From an uncultured bacterium (GTDB lineage: Bacteria; Cyanobacteriota; Vampirovibrionia; Gastranaerophilales; Gastranaerophilaceae): 48,667 nucleotides of DNA. Below the pieces are notes generated by a model, which saw only the letters and a program-made list of their open reading frames with translations, made no database searches and was not told the DNA's origin. The translations under genes and the position numbers were made by a program. Location of the stretch: NCBI GenBank assembly GCA_949300515.1, contig CASGEP010000012.1, positions 1 through 48,667 on the forward strand, written 5' to 3'. The stretch's first letter is position 1, and each line of letters opens with the position of its first letter. Shown one piece after another: positions 33,732 through 41,755 of the stretch.

Positions 33732-34115
33732 TTAGACACTGCCCGTTAAATATTTAACGGGCATTTTGTTTTCATCATCAACCCAAATTTGAGCAGAGGC
33801 AAGTTCAATTTGAGATTGCGTTAATTCCTCTTTTGTATAAATTGCGTAAGCAACGTCAATAAAACTGATTTTTTCTAATTTTTCAACGTAAAATTCTTTT
33901 GAGCCGCAGTTTGTGCAAAATTTTTCTTTCGGCAAAATGTCACCAAAATAGACTTTTGCCTCCCTTTTTACATCACACCTTGAACAACGCACAATATAGA
34001 AATATTTTTTAACATATGCGCCGCAATCGGGACAATAGCCTTCATTTGTATTAATAAGTGCATTTGTATGCGTGCAGGCAGGCTTTTTTAAAAACAAATC
34101 AAACAAGCTTTTCAT
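33732..34115 (-). CDS. Zinc-ribbon hypothetical protein
   Basis: A 127-aa protein with paired cysteines: CTHTN...CPDCG (residues 14-31), CSRCD (44-48) and CTNCG (67-70), which fit two zinc-binding knuckles. The C-terminal half is helical and ends MPVKYLTGSV. There is no membrane segment. The function is not recognised. The start ATG at 34115 has no ribosome binding site. TAAAAA lies 6 nt upstream, a poor -10 box, so a leaderless start is only possible. Its last codons form half of a palindromic terminator for the converging gene. Confidence 0.6.
   Translation of the reverse strand: MKSLFDLFLKKPACTHTNALINTNEGYCPDCGAYVKKYFYIVRCSRCDVKREAKVYFGDILPKEKFCTNCGSKEFYVEKLEKISFIDVAYAIYTKEELTQSQIELASAQIWVDDENKMPVKYLTGSV
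33740..33770 (+). terminator. Terminator of the HExxH gene, a perfect 24-bp palindrome
   Basis: 33740-33763 is a perfect inverted repeat with arm TGCCCGTTAAAT, followed by TTTTGTTTT on the plus strand. On the minus strand the same bases code for the MPVKYLTGS end of the zinc-ribbon protein. Confidence 0.7.
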
Positions 34116-34145
34116 AGCTTGTTTTTAATGCGAATACATCTAAAG

Positions 34146-34442
34146 TCAATTTTTGTTTCTTCTTTTTATTATAAATCTTGCAATTGCAATTCGGATTTTT
34201 TTGAATATTTTCTTTATTCTTTCAATCAGGCTTGCATTACCCGCAGGCTCAAAATTTTCATTATCGTCCGACTTCTCAAAAGAGTCCTCGCCCTGATTAT
34301 CGACAAATTTTATCTCCTCATCCGCATCCTGACGCATAAAATAACCGAGGTTGCCGCCGCCGCCATTGTTTAGCAGGCTCTGCGCCTCCTGAATGGATGG
34401 GATATTTGAAGGACCGTTGATATTAAACGACATATTTGCCAC
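34146..34442 (-). CDS. Small hypothetical protein with basic amphipathic C-terminus
   Basis: Up to 98 aa, starting at GTG 34442 or ATG 34433 (MSFNINGPSNIPS). The first half is Asn/Gly-rich with a GGGG turn, the middle is strongly acidic (DADEEIKFVDNQGEDSFEKS), and the end is a basic helix (LIERIKKIFKKIRIAIARFI) that could lie on a membrane or bind nucleic acid. TATAAT at 34466-34471 gives a -10 box. The ribosome binding site is weak. No family is recognised. Confidence 0.5.
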   Translation of the reverse strand: MANMSFNINGPSNIPSIQEAQSLLNNGGGGNLGYFMRQDADEEIKFVDNQGEDSFEKSDDNENFEPAGNASLIERIKKIFKKIRIAIARFIIKRRNKN

Positions 34443-34502
34443 ACTTAATTAAACTTCACAATTCCATTATATCCTATTTTTTACATTTGTAGTATATTTT
34501 AA

Positions 34503-35381
34503 TTAAGTTTTGTTAAGTTTATATGCCAGTTTAATAGCCTCGACCATGCTTGTTTCATCTGCAATGCCCTTGCCTGCAATGTCATAAGCCGTACCGCAGG
34601 AAGGAGAAGTACGAATTACCTTAAGCCCTATGGTTGTGTTTACCGTTTTGTCAAAGCAGAGCGCTTTAACGGGGCACAACCCCTGATCGTGATAACAGGA
34701 GATAATTGCATCATAGTCTTGTTTTTGAGAGTTTAGGTATTTTTTGCCCGCCTTTGCAAAGAGTGCATCGGCGCTCTTTGGTTCCGAAATATTCACACCC
34801 GACTTTTGCAGTATTTCAACAGCGGGACTCATTATCTCAATTTCTTCTCTCCCGAGCATTCCGCCCTCGCCCGCATGCGGATTTAGAGCACAGAGTGCAA
34901 TTTTTGGAGAGTTGATTTTACAATATGTTTTCAGAAAGTCATTAAGCCTCAGCGCTTTATCAACAATCATTTGAATATCTATTTTAACATCCTTCAGCGC
35001 AAGGTGTCTTGTCAAAAGCATAACCCTAAAGTCATCGGCAATAAAAAGCATTTCGGCTTTTTGATTAAAAAGCTTCTGCAGCACCTCTGTTTGACCCGAG
35101 AAATTATACCCCGCTTCAAGGAGTGCAAATTTTGAAACCGGAGCAGTCACAATCGCACCTATTTTATTTTCGAGCGCAAGCTCTGCCGCACACTCAAGTG
35201 ACTTGTAGCAAAATTCGCCGTTATTTGAATTATCTGTTTTAATTACCCTGTAATCTTTTGTAATTTCTTCCCCGATGATTAAAACATCTTCATGGGGCAA
35301 ATTGAGCTTTTTTAGAGCTTTTTGGGTAATCTCCGCGCCGATTCCTTTTGTGTCTCCCGTGGTAATTGCTATTTTATACAT
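34503..35381 (-). CDS. PdxA-family 4-phospho-acid-sugar dehydrogenase (PdxA2-like)
   Basis: A 292-aa protein of the PdxA family. Family blocks: ITTGDTKGIGAEI at the N-terminus, the metal/substrate region LCALNPHAGEGGMLG, and CYHDQGLCPVKALCFDKTVNTT followed by GLKVIRTSPSCGTAYDIAG. PdxA oxidises 4-phosphohydroxythreonine for vitamin B6, while PdxA2 oxidises 4-phosphothreonate or erythronate. The direct link to a DUF1537 kinase (8-nt overlap) favours the acid-sugar role. It is shorter than the usual 330 aa. The start ATG 35381 fits the MYKIAITTGD opening; the frame stays open to 35414 inside the upstream gene. Confidence 0.82.
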   Translation of the reverse strand: MYKIAITTGDTKGIGAEITQKALKKLNLPHEDVLIIGEEITKDYRVIKTDNSNNGEFCYKSLECAAELALENKIGAIVTAPVSKFALLEAGYNFSGQTEVLQKLFNQKAEMLFIADDFRVMLLTRHLALKDVKIDIQMIVDKALRLNDFLKTYCKINSPKIALCALNPHAGEGGMLGREEIEIMSPAVEILQKSGVNISEPKSADALFAKAGKKYLNSQKQDYDAIISCYHDQGLCPVKALCFDKTVNTTIGLKVIRTSPSCGTAYDIAGKGIADETSMVEAIKLAYKLNKT

Positions 35382-36693
35382 TTTGATGATGTTCCAGATA
35401 TTGAATAATTTCAAGCAGTGTGGAAGATGTCCCTAAATTGCCCGACTTTGTAACAATAAGCTGTGCACAGGAATCAATACACAGAGGGATAGCGGGCAAA
35501 ATCGCATCCACTACCTGCAGATATTTTGACTCAATAGCTTCACAGCAGGCGCGCGACGTTTCGCCGCCTATCGTAATCAAAATAAACTCCGCTCTTTTCT
35601 TAATTTCACTTGCAAGCTGAGCAAGATAGCTTGTAATTTTTTTTGACAGAGCTTCTTTTGTAATGCCTTCATCTATCAAAAGGCTTTTACCTTCGTCCGT
35701 ATCAACCTCCCCTGAAATATTGCAGACATGAACCGCTACAATATTATCCTGTACAAGGTTATCGCAAATTCTTTTTACAACGCTGTCGCTTACGCCGTTT
35801 ATGATGTCCTTAAGCGTGAGGCACACAAAATAAGAGTCGTTTGAATAATCAGCCTCATCCTCCAATTTTTGGATTTGCAGAGCGCTCAGCTTTGCGGCGG
35901 AGCCTGATAAAATGAGCTTTGGCAGCTTTGGCACCATTCTTGTCGCTTTGTTTACCTTCATATCCCCGAGCCAAAGGGGTGCAAGCGCCTGTGCAAGCCC
36001 TGCGGAGCCGCAGGGAAGAATGTTGTACTGGGATTTTTGCATTGCAAGCACGATTTGTTCAAAGTCAACCGTTGAAACACAGTCCGCAACAATAATTTTT
36101 TTGCCTGCGGCGATAAGTTCATTCAGTTTCTGAGCCACCGGACCCGCACCCTTTGCGATGGTGTTAAGTTCAATAGAATCCACAATTGATTTTGCATTTT
36201 CGCCAAGGGGTTTTTTTAATATATCCGGCACATAAGACTCATAAATCGGCGCTTTCGGGTCACGCGCGGCATCCGTGCGCTCTATCGGCACACCTTTTAA
36301 AAGCTGATAGCCGCCGATTGTAATTCGCCCCTCCTGTACATAAGCAGGGGCAACAACAGCCGCATCTTTTCCCGTTGCTTCAAGTGCGGCAAATATTTCA
36401 TAGGTTATATTGCCTCTCAGTGTAGAGTCAATTTTTTTATAAAAATGTTCTACGTTAAGTTTGTCTTTCAAAACGCTTGCCGTACTGTAGACAATTTTTG
36501 CGGCATCGTTTTTATCAATATTTCTTGTTTCCGTAGATATTGCCCATGTGCCGACATTGACATGGTTTTGCAGCTCATCGCTATATCCCAGAAGTATCTC
36601 GGTATTTGAACCTTTTATGAAAAATTGCAATGCGGTGTCGTTTGCGCCCGTCAAGTCATCTGCAATTATACCGATAGTGCTCGATAAAATCAT
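35374..36693 (-). CDS. Four-carbon acid sugar kinase (DUF1537)
   Basis: A 439-aa DUF1537 kinase. The N-terminal domain has IGIIADDLTGANDTAL and HFYKKIDSTLRGNI with the usual acidic and basic substrate residues. The C-terminal nucleotide domain has SGSAAKLSALQI, ITIGGETSRACCEAI and IVTKSGNLGTSSTL. Family members phosphorylate D-threonate, L-threonate or D-erythronate at O4. The product would go to the PdxA2-like enzyme encoded next, which ends in dihydroxyacetone phosphate. The ATG lies 3 nt after the ssb stop with no own ribosome binding site. Confidence 0.85.
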   Translation of the reverse strand: MILSSTIGIIADDLTGANDTALQFFIKGSNTEILLGYSDELQNHVNVGTWAISTETRNIDKNDAAKIVYSTASVLKDKLNVEHFYKKIDSTLRGNITYEIFAALEATGKDAAVVAPAYVQEGRITIGGYQLLKGVPIERTDAARDPKAPIYESYVPDILKKPLGENAKSIVDSIELNTIAKGAGPVAQKLNELIAAGKKIIVADCVSTVDFEQIVLAMQKSQYNILPCGSAGLAQALAPLWLGDMKVNKATRMVPKLPKLILSGSAAKLSALQIQKLEDEADYSNDSYFVCLTLKDIINGVSDSVVKRICDNLVQDNIVAVHVCNISGEVDTDEGKSLLIDEGITKEALSKKITSYLAQLASEIKKRAEFILITIGGETSRACCEAIESKYLQVVDAILPAIPLCIDSCAQLIVTKSGNLGTSSTLLEIIQYLEHHQNV

Positions 36694-36696
36694 ATT

Positions 36697-37026
36697 CTAA
36701 TTCTCGTCTTTTTTAGAGCCCATTAAACGTACGTTTGTACCGCGGATTAAATACCTTTCAGCCGTTTCGCCGTCGGGAGTCTGCCACTTGCTTGTTGCAA
36801 GTCTGCCCTCGACACCTACAAGAGTGCCTTTTTTAACCCACTCTCCGACAATTTCCGCCTGTTTATCCCAAACTTCCACATTAAACCAGTCGGTCGTTTC
36901 TTCTTTTGTGCGGGGATTCCAGCGGTTAACCGCAACAGAAAAGCTCGTGCGGACTTTGCCGCTGTCAAAGTATTTCATCTCGGGATTTTGACCGACTCTG
37001 CCCACTACTACAACCGAATTTACCAT
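36697..37026 (-). CDS. ssb: Single-stranded DNA-binding protein, OB-fold only
   Basis: A 109-aa SSB: MVNSVVVVGRVGQNPEMKYF, FSVAVNRW, TDWFNVEVWDKQAEIVGEWV and KGTLVGVEGRLATSKWQ. It ends with GSKKDEN just after the OB fold and lacks the Gly-rich linker and acidic DDDIPF tip that recruits repair proteins in most bacteria. Similar tail-less SSBs exist as second copies in some cyanobacteria, so another ssb may exist elsewhere. AAAGG lies 8 nt before the ATG, with TATAAT at 37057-37062. It heads the acid-sugar pair. Confidence 0.9.
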   Translation of the reverse strand: MVNSVVVVGRVGQNPEMKYFDSGKVRTSFSVAVNRWNPRTKEETTDWFNVEVWDKQAEIVGEWVKKGTLVGVEGRLATSKWQTPDGETAERYLIRGTNVRLMGSKKDEN

Positions 37027-37056
37027 TATTACAACCTTTCAAATTCTTTTGAAAAA

Positions 37057-37062
37057 ATTATA
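37057..37062 (-). promoter_or_regulatory. -10 box of the ssb operon
   Basis: Perfect TATAAT on the minus strand, about 30 nt before the ssb ATG. The leader carries AAAGG, so this is a conventional leadered unit. Confidence 0.5.
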
Positions 37063-37090
37063 ATACGAATAAAAATCATGCGCAAATCAA

Positions 37091-37267
37091 TTATGTTGCT
37101 TTGGTAATCGTTATCGTTTTCTTATCAACGTTTAAAACCAGTTTTACCTTTTGCGAATTATCCTCTGTATCCACTCCCAGTATTTTAAGCCAGAGCTTCG
37201 GGAAAATTACGCCTCTGCTTGCCTTGCCCGAACGTATTAAACTTTTTGTTTCTTCAATTTTATTCAT
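37091..37267 (-). CDS. Small AbrB/SpoVT-like protein
   Basis: A 58-aa protein read from ATG 37267 to TAA 37091, shorter than common length cut-offs. The sequence runs MNKIEETKSLIRSGKASRG, then VIFPKLWLKILGVD, and ends VKLVLNVDKKTITITKA. This is the swapped-hairpin pattern of AbrB/MazE DNA-binding proteins: a strand, 'lPK.w...lg' turn, then 'v.l.....i.i.k'. GATAAT at 37274-37279 lies 6 nt before the ATG within an extended TGCGATAAT, predicting a leaderless message. No toxin partner is adjacent; ssb lies 65 nt downstream on the same strand. Confidence 0.65.
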   Translation of the reverse strand: MNKIEETKSLIRSGKASRGVIFPKLWLKILGVDTEDNSQKVKLVLNVDKKTITITKAT

Positions 37268-37282
37268 AAAACAATTATCGCA
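37268..37282 (-). promoter_or_regulatory. Leaderless promoter of the AbrB-like gene
   Basis: Minus-strand extended -10 TGCGATAAT (hexamer 37274-37279), then TGTTTT and ATG. Confidence 0.45.
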
Positions 37283-37386
37283 ATATTTAAAAATAAAAAA
37301 TCATCATACAGGGTATAAAAAATTAAATATTTACAAATGTAATTAATTATGTTATTACAAATAATATGTTTTTATAATTATTTTAA

Positions 37387-37629
37387 GTGAAAACCATGAC
37401 ATTTGAAGAACAAATTAAAATAATAAATAAACAGGTTGAAATTGCACTAAATCATCTAAACAGACCTGACCGGCTTTTTGATGTACAACTTATATTGCTA
37501 AATATTGTTTTTGTATTGAATAAAAAAATAAATCTCGGTGATGATGTTAAAACAATACATAAAAATTTTATGAATTATATTAAGAATTATATAGATAAAA
37601 TCGATATGGATATAAAACGCAACATTTAG
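37387..37629 (+). CDS. Small helical hypothetical protein
   Basis: An 80-aa protein starting at GTG 37387 (or ATG 37396), all helical by composition (EEQIKIINKQVEIALNHL, then QLILLNIVFVLNKKI and a Lys/Asp-rich end). No known family is seen. TATAAT at 37373-37378 sits 8 nt before the GTG, so the message would be almost leaderless. The region 37268-37386 is very AT-rich with no other feature. Its stop overlaps the stop of the converging diguanylate cyclase gene. Confidence that it is coding is moderate. Confidence 0.45.
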   Translation: MKTMTFEEQIKIINKQVEIALNHLNRPDRLFDVQLILLNIVFVLNKKINLGDDVKTIHKNFMNYIKNYIDKIDMDIKRNI

Positions 37630-39422
37630 ACCTTACTCTCAACGCGGTTGCGCCCGTTTTGTTTTGCCTTATACAGGCACTTATCCGCATACTCGATTAT
37701 CTCCTGCGGAGTTTTGCCGTCGTCTGGCATGCCCGCAACACCGACACTTATTGTAACATTTGTCCTTGTACCGTCCGCAAGTTCAAATTTTTTCTCTCTG
37801 ATTGCGCTCCATATTTTTTTAGCGGTTGTAATTGCATCTTCTTTTTTTGTATTGGTAAGAATGATAGACATTTCTTCGCCGCCGTATCTGCAGGCAATGT
37901 CGCTTGTCCTTATATTTCTTTTAATCGTCTGTGCAACCTGTCTTAAAACAGCATCGCCGCTCTGGTGTCCGTGGGCATCGTTAAAGTTTTTAAAGAAATC
38001 AATGTCTATTAAAATAAGCGAAAACACACCGCCGTAGCGGCAAACGTTTTGGACATTTAAAATCATCTGCTCCTGAAAGTATCTGTGGTTGTACAATTCC
38101 GTTAAGCCGTCAGTCACGGCAAGTTTGTATGTGTGTTCGTAATCTCTTGACTTTAGCAGATATTTTGCGATATATGCCGCAATGATTATTAATGTTGCAG
38201 AAAATACCGGCAGTACAACGCCGAGCCACAGGTTGAAAAATTCCATGGCAAAAAGTGCGAAAACCAGATAAAAAGCTATTATTGCAGCACAGCACAATAT
38301 TGAAAACGGTATAGACTCCAGTCTTAAAATCAAATAGCCGATAAAGATACAAATTACAATTGAGATAAACATATCCGCTTTAAAACTCAGGTGGGTTATA
38401 AAATTGTTATCCAAAATATTGTTTAAAAATGTCGCATGGGTTTCAACACCGGGATACATAAAAGAAACAGGGGTACTCTTTACATCGGAGAGTGCCGTTA
38501 CCGTTGTTCCGATATAGATTATTTTACCTTCAAACTTTTGCTTCAGATACTCAATGTCCGAGCGGTTTATTGCATTATCAACTTCCCACAGACTCACATG
38601 TTCAAAAGTTCCCTCTTTTCCATACCAGTTTATAATTGCTCTCCCGTCGGGATTTAGCGGAATTTTATGGTCTTTATCCAGAACCAGTCTGTTCATTTTA
38701 TCCACATGTAAATGCTCGGGCGAAATGTTCAGATACTTCATTGCAATCATTGTGGTTAAATTGGGATAAAAAGCACCGTTATAGTAAAACATAGGCGCAA
38801 AGTACCTTATTATACCGTCCTCATCACGCGTAACGTTTATGAAGCCAAAATTTGAAGTAACTTCCAAAAGTTCATCCATAGCATTTCTGCAGTTTTTAAA
38901 ATGCAAATAGGGGCTGTTTTTTATTATACCGCCATTTTTTATATCAAAACCCAAATTTTCGGGAAGCACGGGCGGTTTTCTTATTTGAGAGGGGTAGTTG
39001 TCGAAATTCATTGAAAGGTAGACGTTTTTATTATTTTTAACGGCTTCAATAAGTTCTAAATCCCCCTTATCCTGCGTTTCAAGCCTTTTTGCAAAAAGCA
39101 GGTCAAAAGCAATGAATTTTGGATTTGCAACCTCTAGTCCGTTTATAAGCTTTGCCCAAAAACTCCTCGGTGCGGGCCATGTGCCGAAGTTTTCCGTAAT
39201 ATACTCATAACTCGGGTCATCAACTGCGATTATTACTATTTTATCGTTGTTTTGTTTGCGCGAGAGAATTAAATTCTGCCTTGTGTCAAAAGCTTTGTTC
39301 TCAACACCCGAAACAAACTTTCCAAAAGCACTGTGTCTGCCTGTATAGATTATAAAACCGAATACGAAAACAAAAATTAAAACGTAAACAAGAAAGTCAA
39401 AAATTTTCTTTTTTTTATTCAT
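37626..39422 (-). CDS. CHASE2-GGDEF membrane diguanylate cyclase
   Basis: A 598-aa protein. After an N-terminal membrane helix (FLVYVLIFVFVFGFIIYT) comes an extracytoplasmic CHASE2 sensor domain (KIVIIAVDDPSYEYI, WPAPRSFWAKLI, FIAFDLLFAKR), then three membrane helices (about 350-430) and a GGDEF domain: LAVTDGLTELYNHRYF, RYGGEEMSIIL with an intact GGEE-type active site, and RTSD five residues before it, the inhibitory I-site. It should make cyclic di-GMP from GTP in response to an external signal. The start MNKKKK at 39422 overlaps the 61-aa gene by 8 nt; the frame extends to 39452. Confidence 0.9.
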   Translation of the reverse strand: MNKKKKIFDFLVYVLIFVFVFGFIIYTGRHSAFGKFVSGVENKAFDTRQNLILSRKQNNDKIVIIAVDDPSYEYITENFGTWPAPRSFWAKLINGLEVANPKFIAFDLLFAKRLETQDKGDLELIEAVKNNKNVYLSMNFDNYPSQIRKPPVLPENLGFDIKNGGIIKNSPYLHFKNCRNAMDELLEVTSNFGFINVTRDEDGIIRYFAPMFYYNGAFYPNLTTMIAMKYLNISPEHLHVDKMNRLVLDKDHKIPLNPDGRAIINWYGKEGTFEHVSLWEVDNAINRSDIEYLKQKFEGKIIYIGTTVTALSDVKSTPVSFMYPGVETHATFLNNILDNNFITHLSFKADMFISIVICIFIGYLILRLESIPFSILCCAAIIAFYLVFALFAMEFFNLWLGVVLPVFSATLIIIAAYIAKYLLKSRDYEHTYKLAVTDGLTELYNHRYFQEQMILNVQNVCRYGGVFSLILIDIDFFKNFNDAHGHQSGDAVLRQVAQTIKRNIRTSDIACRYGGEEMSIILTNTKKEDAITTAKKIWSAIREKKFELADGTRTNVTISVGVAGMPDDGKTPQEIIEYADKCLYKAKQNGRNRVESKV

Positions 39423-39600
39423 AACAAATTCCGCAATATTCCATTTTATCAATTATTTCATAAATCGGATTTTCGTTTTTAAAGTTTATTTTAACACCCA
39501 GCGAACACAGTAAATCCATAAGGCAAACTTCCTTTTCTGACGGGGAATTTGCACATGACATAAATCTAAGGAGATATTTCTCGTTCAAATCGGATAACAT
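39415..39600 (-). CDS. Small hypothetical protein coupled to the diguanylate cyclase
   Basis: A 61-aa protein (MLSDLNEKYLLRFMSCANS..., ending DKMEYCGICYE) with five cysteines, two of them in a terminal CGIC pair. Not recognised. It overlaps the CHASE2-GGDEF start by 8 nt, so the two are translated together; AAGAGA lies upstream of the ATG. It may modify or sense for the cyclase, but that is a guess from position. Confidence 0.5.
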   Translation of the reverse strand: MLSDLNEKYLLRFMSCANSPSEKEVCLMDLLCSLGVKINFKNENPIYEIIDKMEYCGICYE

Positions 39601-39696
39601 ATAAAGATTCTCTTACACTATAGGGAAAATTAAATCAATCATTAGAATAATATTAAAGCCTGCAAATTCAACCGATTATAGGATTTTTAACGCTTT

Positions 39697-40992
39697 TTAC
39701 GAACCTGCAAGGATTACCGTAAAATCTTTTGCGGCTTTATTAAAACCGACAGGGTCATAAACCGTCTGTTTTTCTTGCATTTCGGGTATTGTTTTCTTGA
39801 GTGATTCTATAACGTCGCCCGAAACATCAAGGTTGTGAACGGCAATGTGGTCATGGGTTAATTTGCTTCTGTTTTGCATTTTTACTATCGCGCCGTTTTG
39901 TTCAAGGTGCATTTTTAAATCCCTTGCAACAGCCTCTTTTGAAGGTGTATATAAAATGCCGACATTTAAAGCCTCGGTCAGCGGTGCAGATTTATCCCTG
40001 TATACAAGTTTGTTAATAATCTCCTGTGTTTTATCCGGATCTAAAATCCAATAGCTTACCACACCCTTTGTAGAAGGCGTACCCGGCAAAGTTGCAACCT
40101 GAATTGATGACATATCAACGGCTTTAACCATAGCGGCATACTGGGAAAGCTCATAAACAGACAAATCTGTCTGAATATACTTTGGCATAATTTTTAATAC
40201 TTCAGAAATTTTAACAAGTACAGAGGGGTCTTTCAACCTTGTCATAAGAGCATTAAAGAACCACTGCTGGCGTCTTATGCGCCCGATGTCGCCGAGGGCG
40301 TCTTTTCTAAATCTTAAATAACCCTCCGTCTGCTCGCCGTTTAGCACCTGCTGACCTTGAGTTAAGTCAATATGCAGCCCTGCCGTATTATCATGGTAGT
40401 GCATATCTTTTTCAATATATATGGGCAAACCGCCTATTGTGTCGATAAATTTTATAAGACCCAGATTACTTAAGGCAATATAATGGTCAACCTTTACACC
40501 GAAAGTTTCTTCAACGGTTTTAACCGCCAAGTCCGCTCCGCCGAAGGCAAAAGCGTGGTTAATTTTATCGGGCTTGCTCCTGTCTGCAATGTAAACTTTT
40601 GAATCTCTCGGGATTGATATAACGTTAATATCCTTGCCGTAGGGTGCTATACTTATTAAAAGCATAGCATCCGAGCGATTGCCCTTAAAAGGGTCAACGG
40701 CATTTGAAGCAACATCCACGCCCATAAACAGTATATTTTGGCGGCGCGGAGAAAACGGAAGGTTAAACTCGTTTCTGCCGCTGTTTGTACCTGTTGCCGC
40801 GGCAAAAAGTTCGCTTATTGAAGCCTGAATATCAGAATGATAGGCAAGTATTGCAATTGAGCCTAAAAGTATAAGCGTGATTAAAAAAGAGCGCAAAAAG
40901 CTGCCTGCGCCGTTTTGCCTTTTTTTCCTCCTGCGCATTTGCGGCAGGGGTTTGTAATTTTGTTTAACGGGTTTTTCTATCATCATGTTCAT
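39697..40992 (-). CDS. LytR-CpsA-Psr (LCP) family ligase
   Basis: A 431-aa LCP protein that transfers undecaprenyl-linked polymers to peptidoglycan. A basic cytoplasmic start (MRRRKKRQ) precedes one membrane helix (about 31-50). The LCP domain holds ILFMGVDVA, GNRSDAMLLISI, VISIPRDSKVYI with the key Arg, and GQQVLNGEQTEGYLRFRKD followed by GRIRRQQWF. A LytR_C domain closes it (LNVGILYTPSKEAVARDL). The ATG at 40992 is followed by two more Met codons, so the start may vary by a few residues. The 96-bp gap downstream of it holds nothing recognised. Confidence 0.9.
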   Translation of the reverse strand: MNMMIEKPVKQNYKPLPQMRRRKKRQNGAGSFLRSFLITLILLGSIAILAYHSDIQASISELFAAATGTNSGRNEFNLPFSPRRQNILFMGVDVASNAVDPFKGNRSDAMLLISIAPYGKDINVISIPRDSKVYIADRSKPDKINHAFAFGGADLAVKTVEETFGVKVDHYIALSNLGLIKFIDTIGGLPIYIEKDMHYHDNTAGLHIDLTQGQQVLNGEQTEGYLRFRKDALGDIGRIRRQQWFFNALMTRLKDPSVLVKISEVLKIMPKYIQTDLSVYELSQYAAMVKAVDMSSIQVATLPGTPSTKGVVSYWILDPDKTQEIINKLVYRDKSAPLTEALNVGILYTPSKEAVARDLKMHLEQNGAIVKMQNRSKLTHDHIAVHNLDVSGDVIESLKKTIPEMQEKQTVYDPVGFNKAAKDFTVILAGS

Positions 40993-41069
40993 CGGCTTTA
41001 ATTCTTAGCTTTATTTCTTAGTTATATCTGTCTGTAATTGTACTGTAAAAAAATAAAAAAATAATCTTG

Positions 41070-41099
41070 TTGCAAATAAAACTAAATAAATGTTAACAT
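41070..41099 (+). promoter_or_regulatory. Promoter of the exported TPR gene at 41135
   Basis: TTGCAA (41070-41075) and TAACAT (41094-41099), spacer 18, with an extended TGT before the -10 box. GGGGAAAG follows before the ATG. Confidence 0.5.
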
Positions 41100-41134
41100 T
41101 TTATTGAGAGTATTTCCAACGGGGAAAGTATTAC

Positions 41135-41755
41135 ATGAAAAGTTTAAACAAAAATAACATATTAAAATCATCTATTAGTGTGATTCTTATATTATTTTTT
41201 CAAACATTCTGGCAGAGTGCATTTTCATACGGTTTGTTGAGCGATAAAGAGATTTTAGACATAAAAGACGAAGCTTTTGCGCTCTACTCCACAAACAACA
41301 AGGAAGAAGCACTTGAACTTCTGAACAGAATTCCCCAGAACAGGAGAGATGAGGACGTTTTTGTAATAATAGGGAATATTTACGATGATAGCGGTAAAAG
41401 AGGCGATGCCATTGAAAATTACAACAAAGCGGCAGCTATAAGCAAAGAAGCTTATAAAGCGTATTATAATATAGGCTGCATTCTCCTAAAGAAAAAATCA
41501 TACGAACTTGCGGAAAAAAACTTTAAAATGAGCATAAAATCCAACAAAGAATTCCCATACGCCTACTATAATCTTGCAAGCTGCTATATTGCACAACAAG
41601 AGTACTCAAAAGCGAAAAAACAGCTTATAAAAGCACTCTCCCTGAAAGCGGATGATAAGGATTTTTATGTAAATCTTGCCTATTGCTACAAAATGCTCGA
41701 CAACGACAAAGCGGCGCAAAAAATAATCGACTCGCTGAACGAAATTAAATCTTAG
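41135..41755 (+). CDS. Exported TPR protein
   Basis: A 206-aa protein with an N-terminal hydrophobic signal (ISVILILFFQTFWQSAFS) and about four TPR units in the mature part (DEDVFVIIGNIYDDSGKRGDA, KAYYNIGCILLKKKSYELA, YAYYNLASCYIAQQEYSKA, DFYVNLAYCYKMLDNDKAA). It is likely periplasmic or surface-held. GGGGAAAG precedes the ATG. It converges on another TPR gene with an 11-nt stop overlap; the two are similar in make-up and may come from an old duplication. Confidence 0.8.
   Translation: MKSLNKNNILKSSISVILILFFQTFWQSAFSYGLLSDKEILDIKDEAFALYSTNNKEEALELLNRIPQNRRDEDVFVIIGNIYDDSGKRGDAIENYNKAAAISKEAYKAYYNIGCILLKKKSYELAEKNFKMSIKSNKEFPYAYYNLASCYIAQQEYSKAKKQLIKALSLKADDKDFYVNLAYCYKMLDNDKAAQKIIDSLNEIKS

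Noticed and set aside
34088-34127. Hairpin AACAAGC / GCTTGTT with a T run as a terminator
   Set aside because: It spans the start of the leftward zinc-ribbon gene and no plus-strand unit ends there; the HExxH gene already has a better terminator at 33740.
37101-37346. Plus-strand frame over the ssb upstream region
   Set aside because: The opposite strand codes a plausible AbrB-like protein with a good promoter; the plus frame has no recognisable features.
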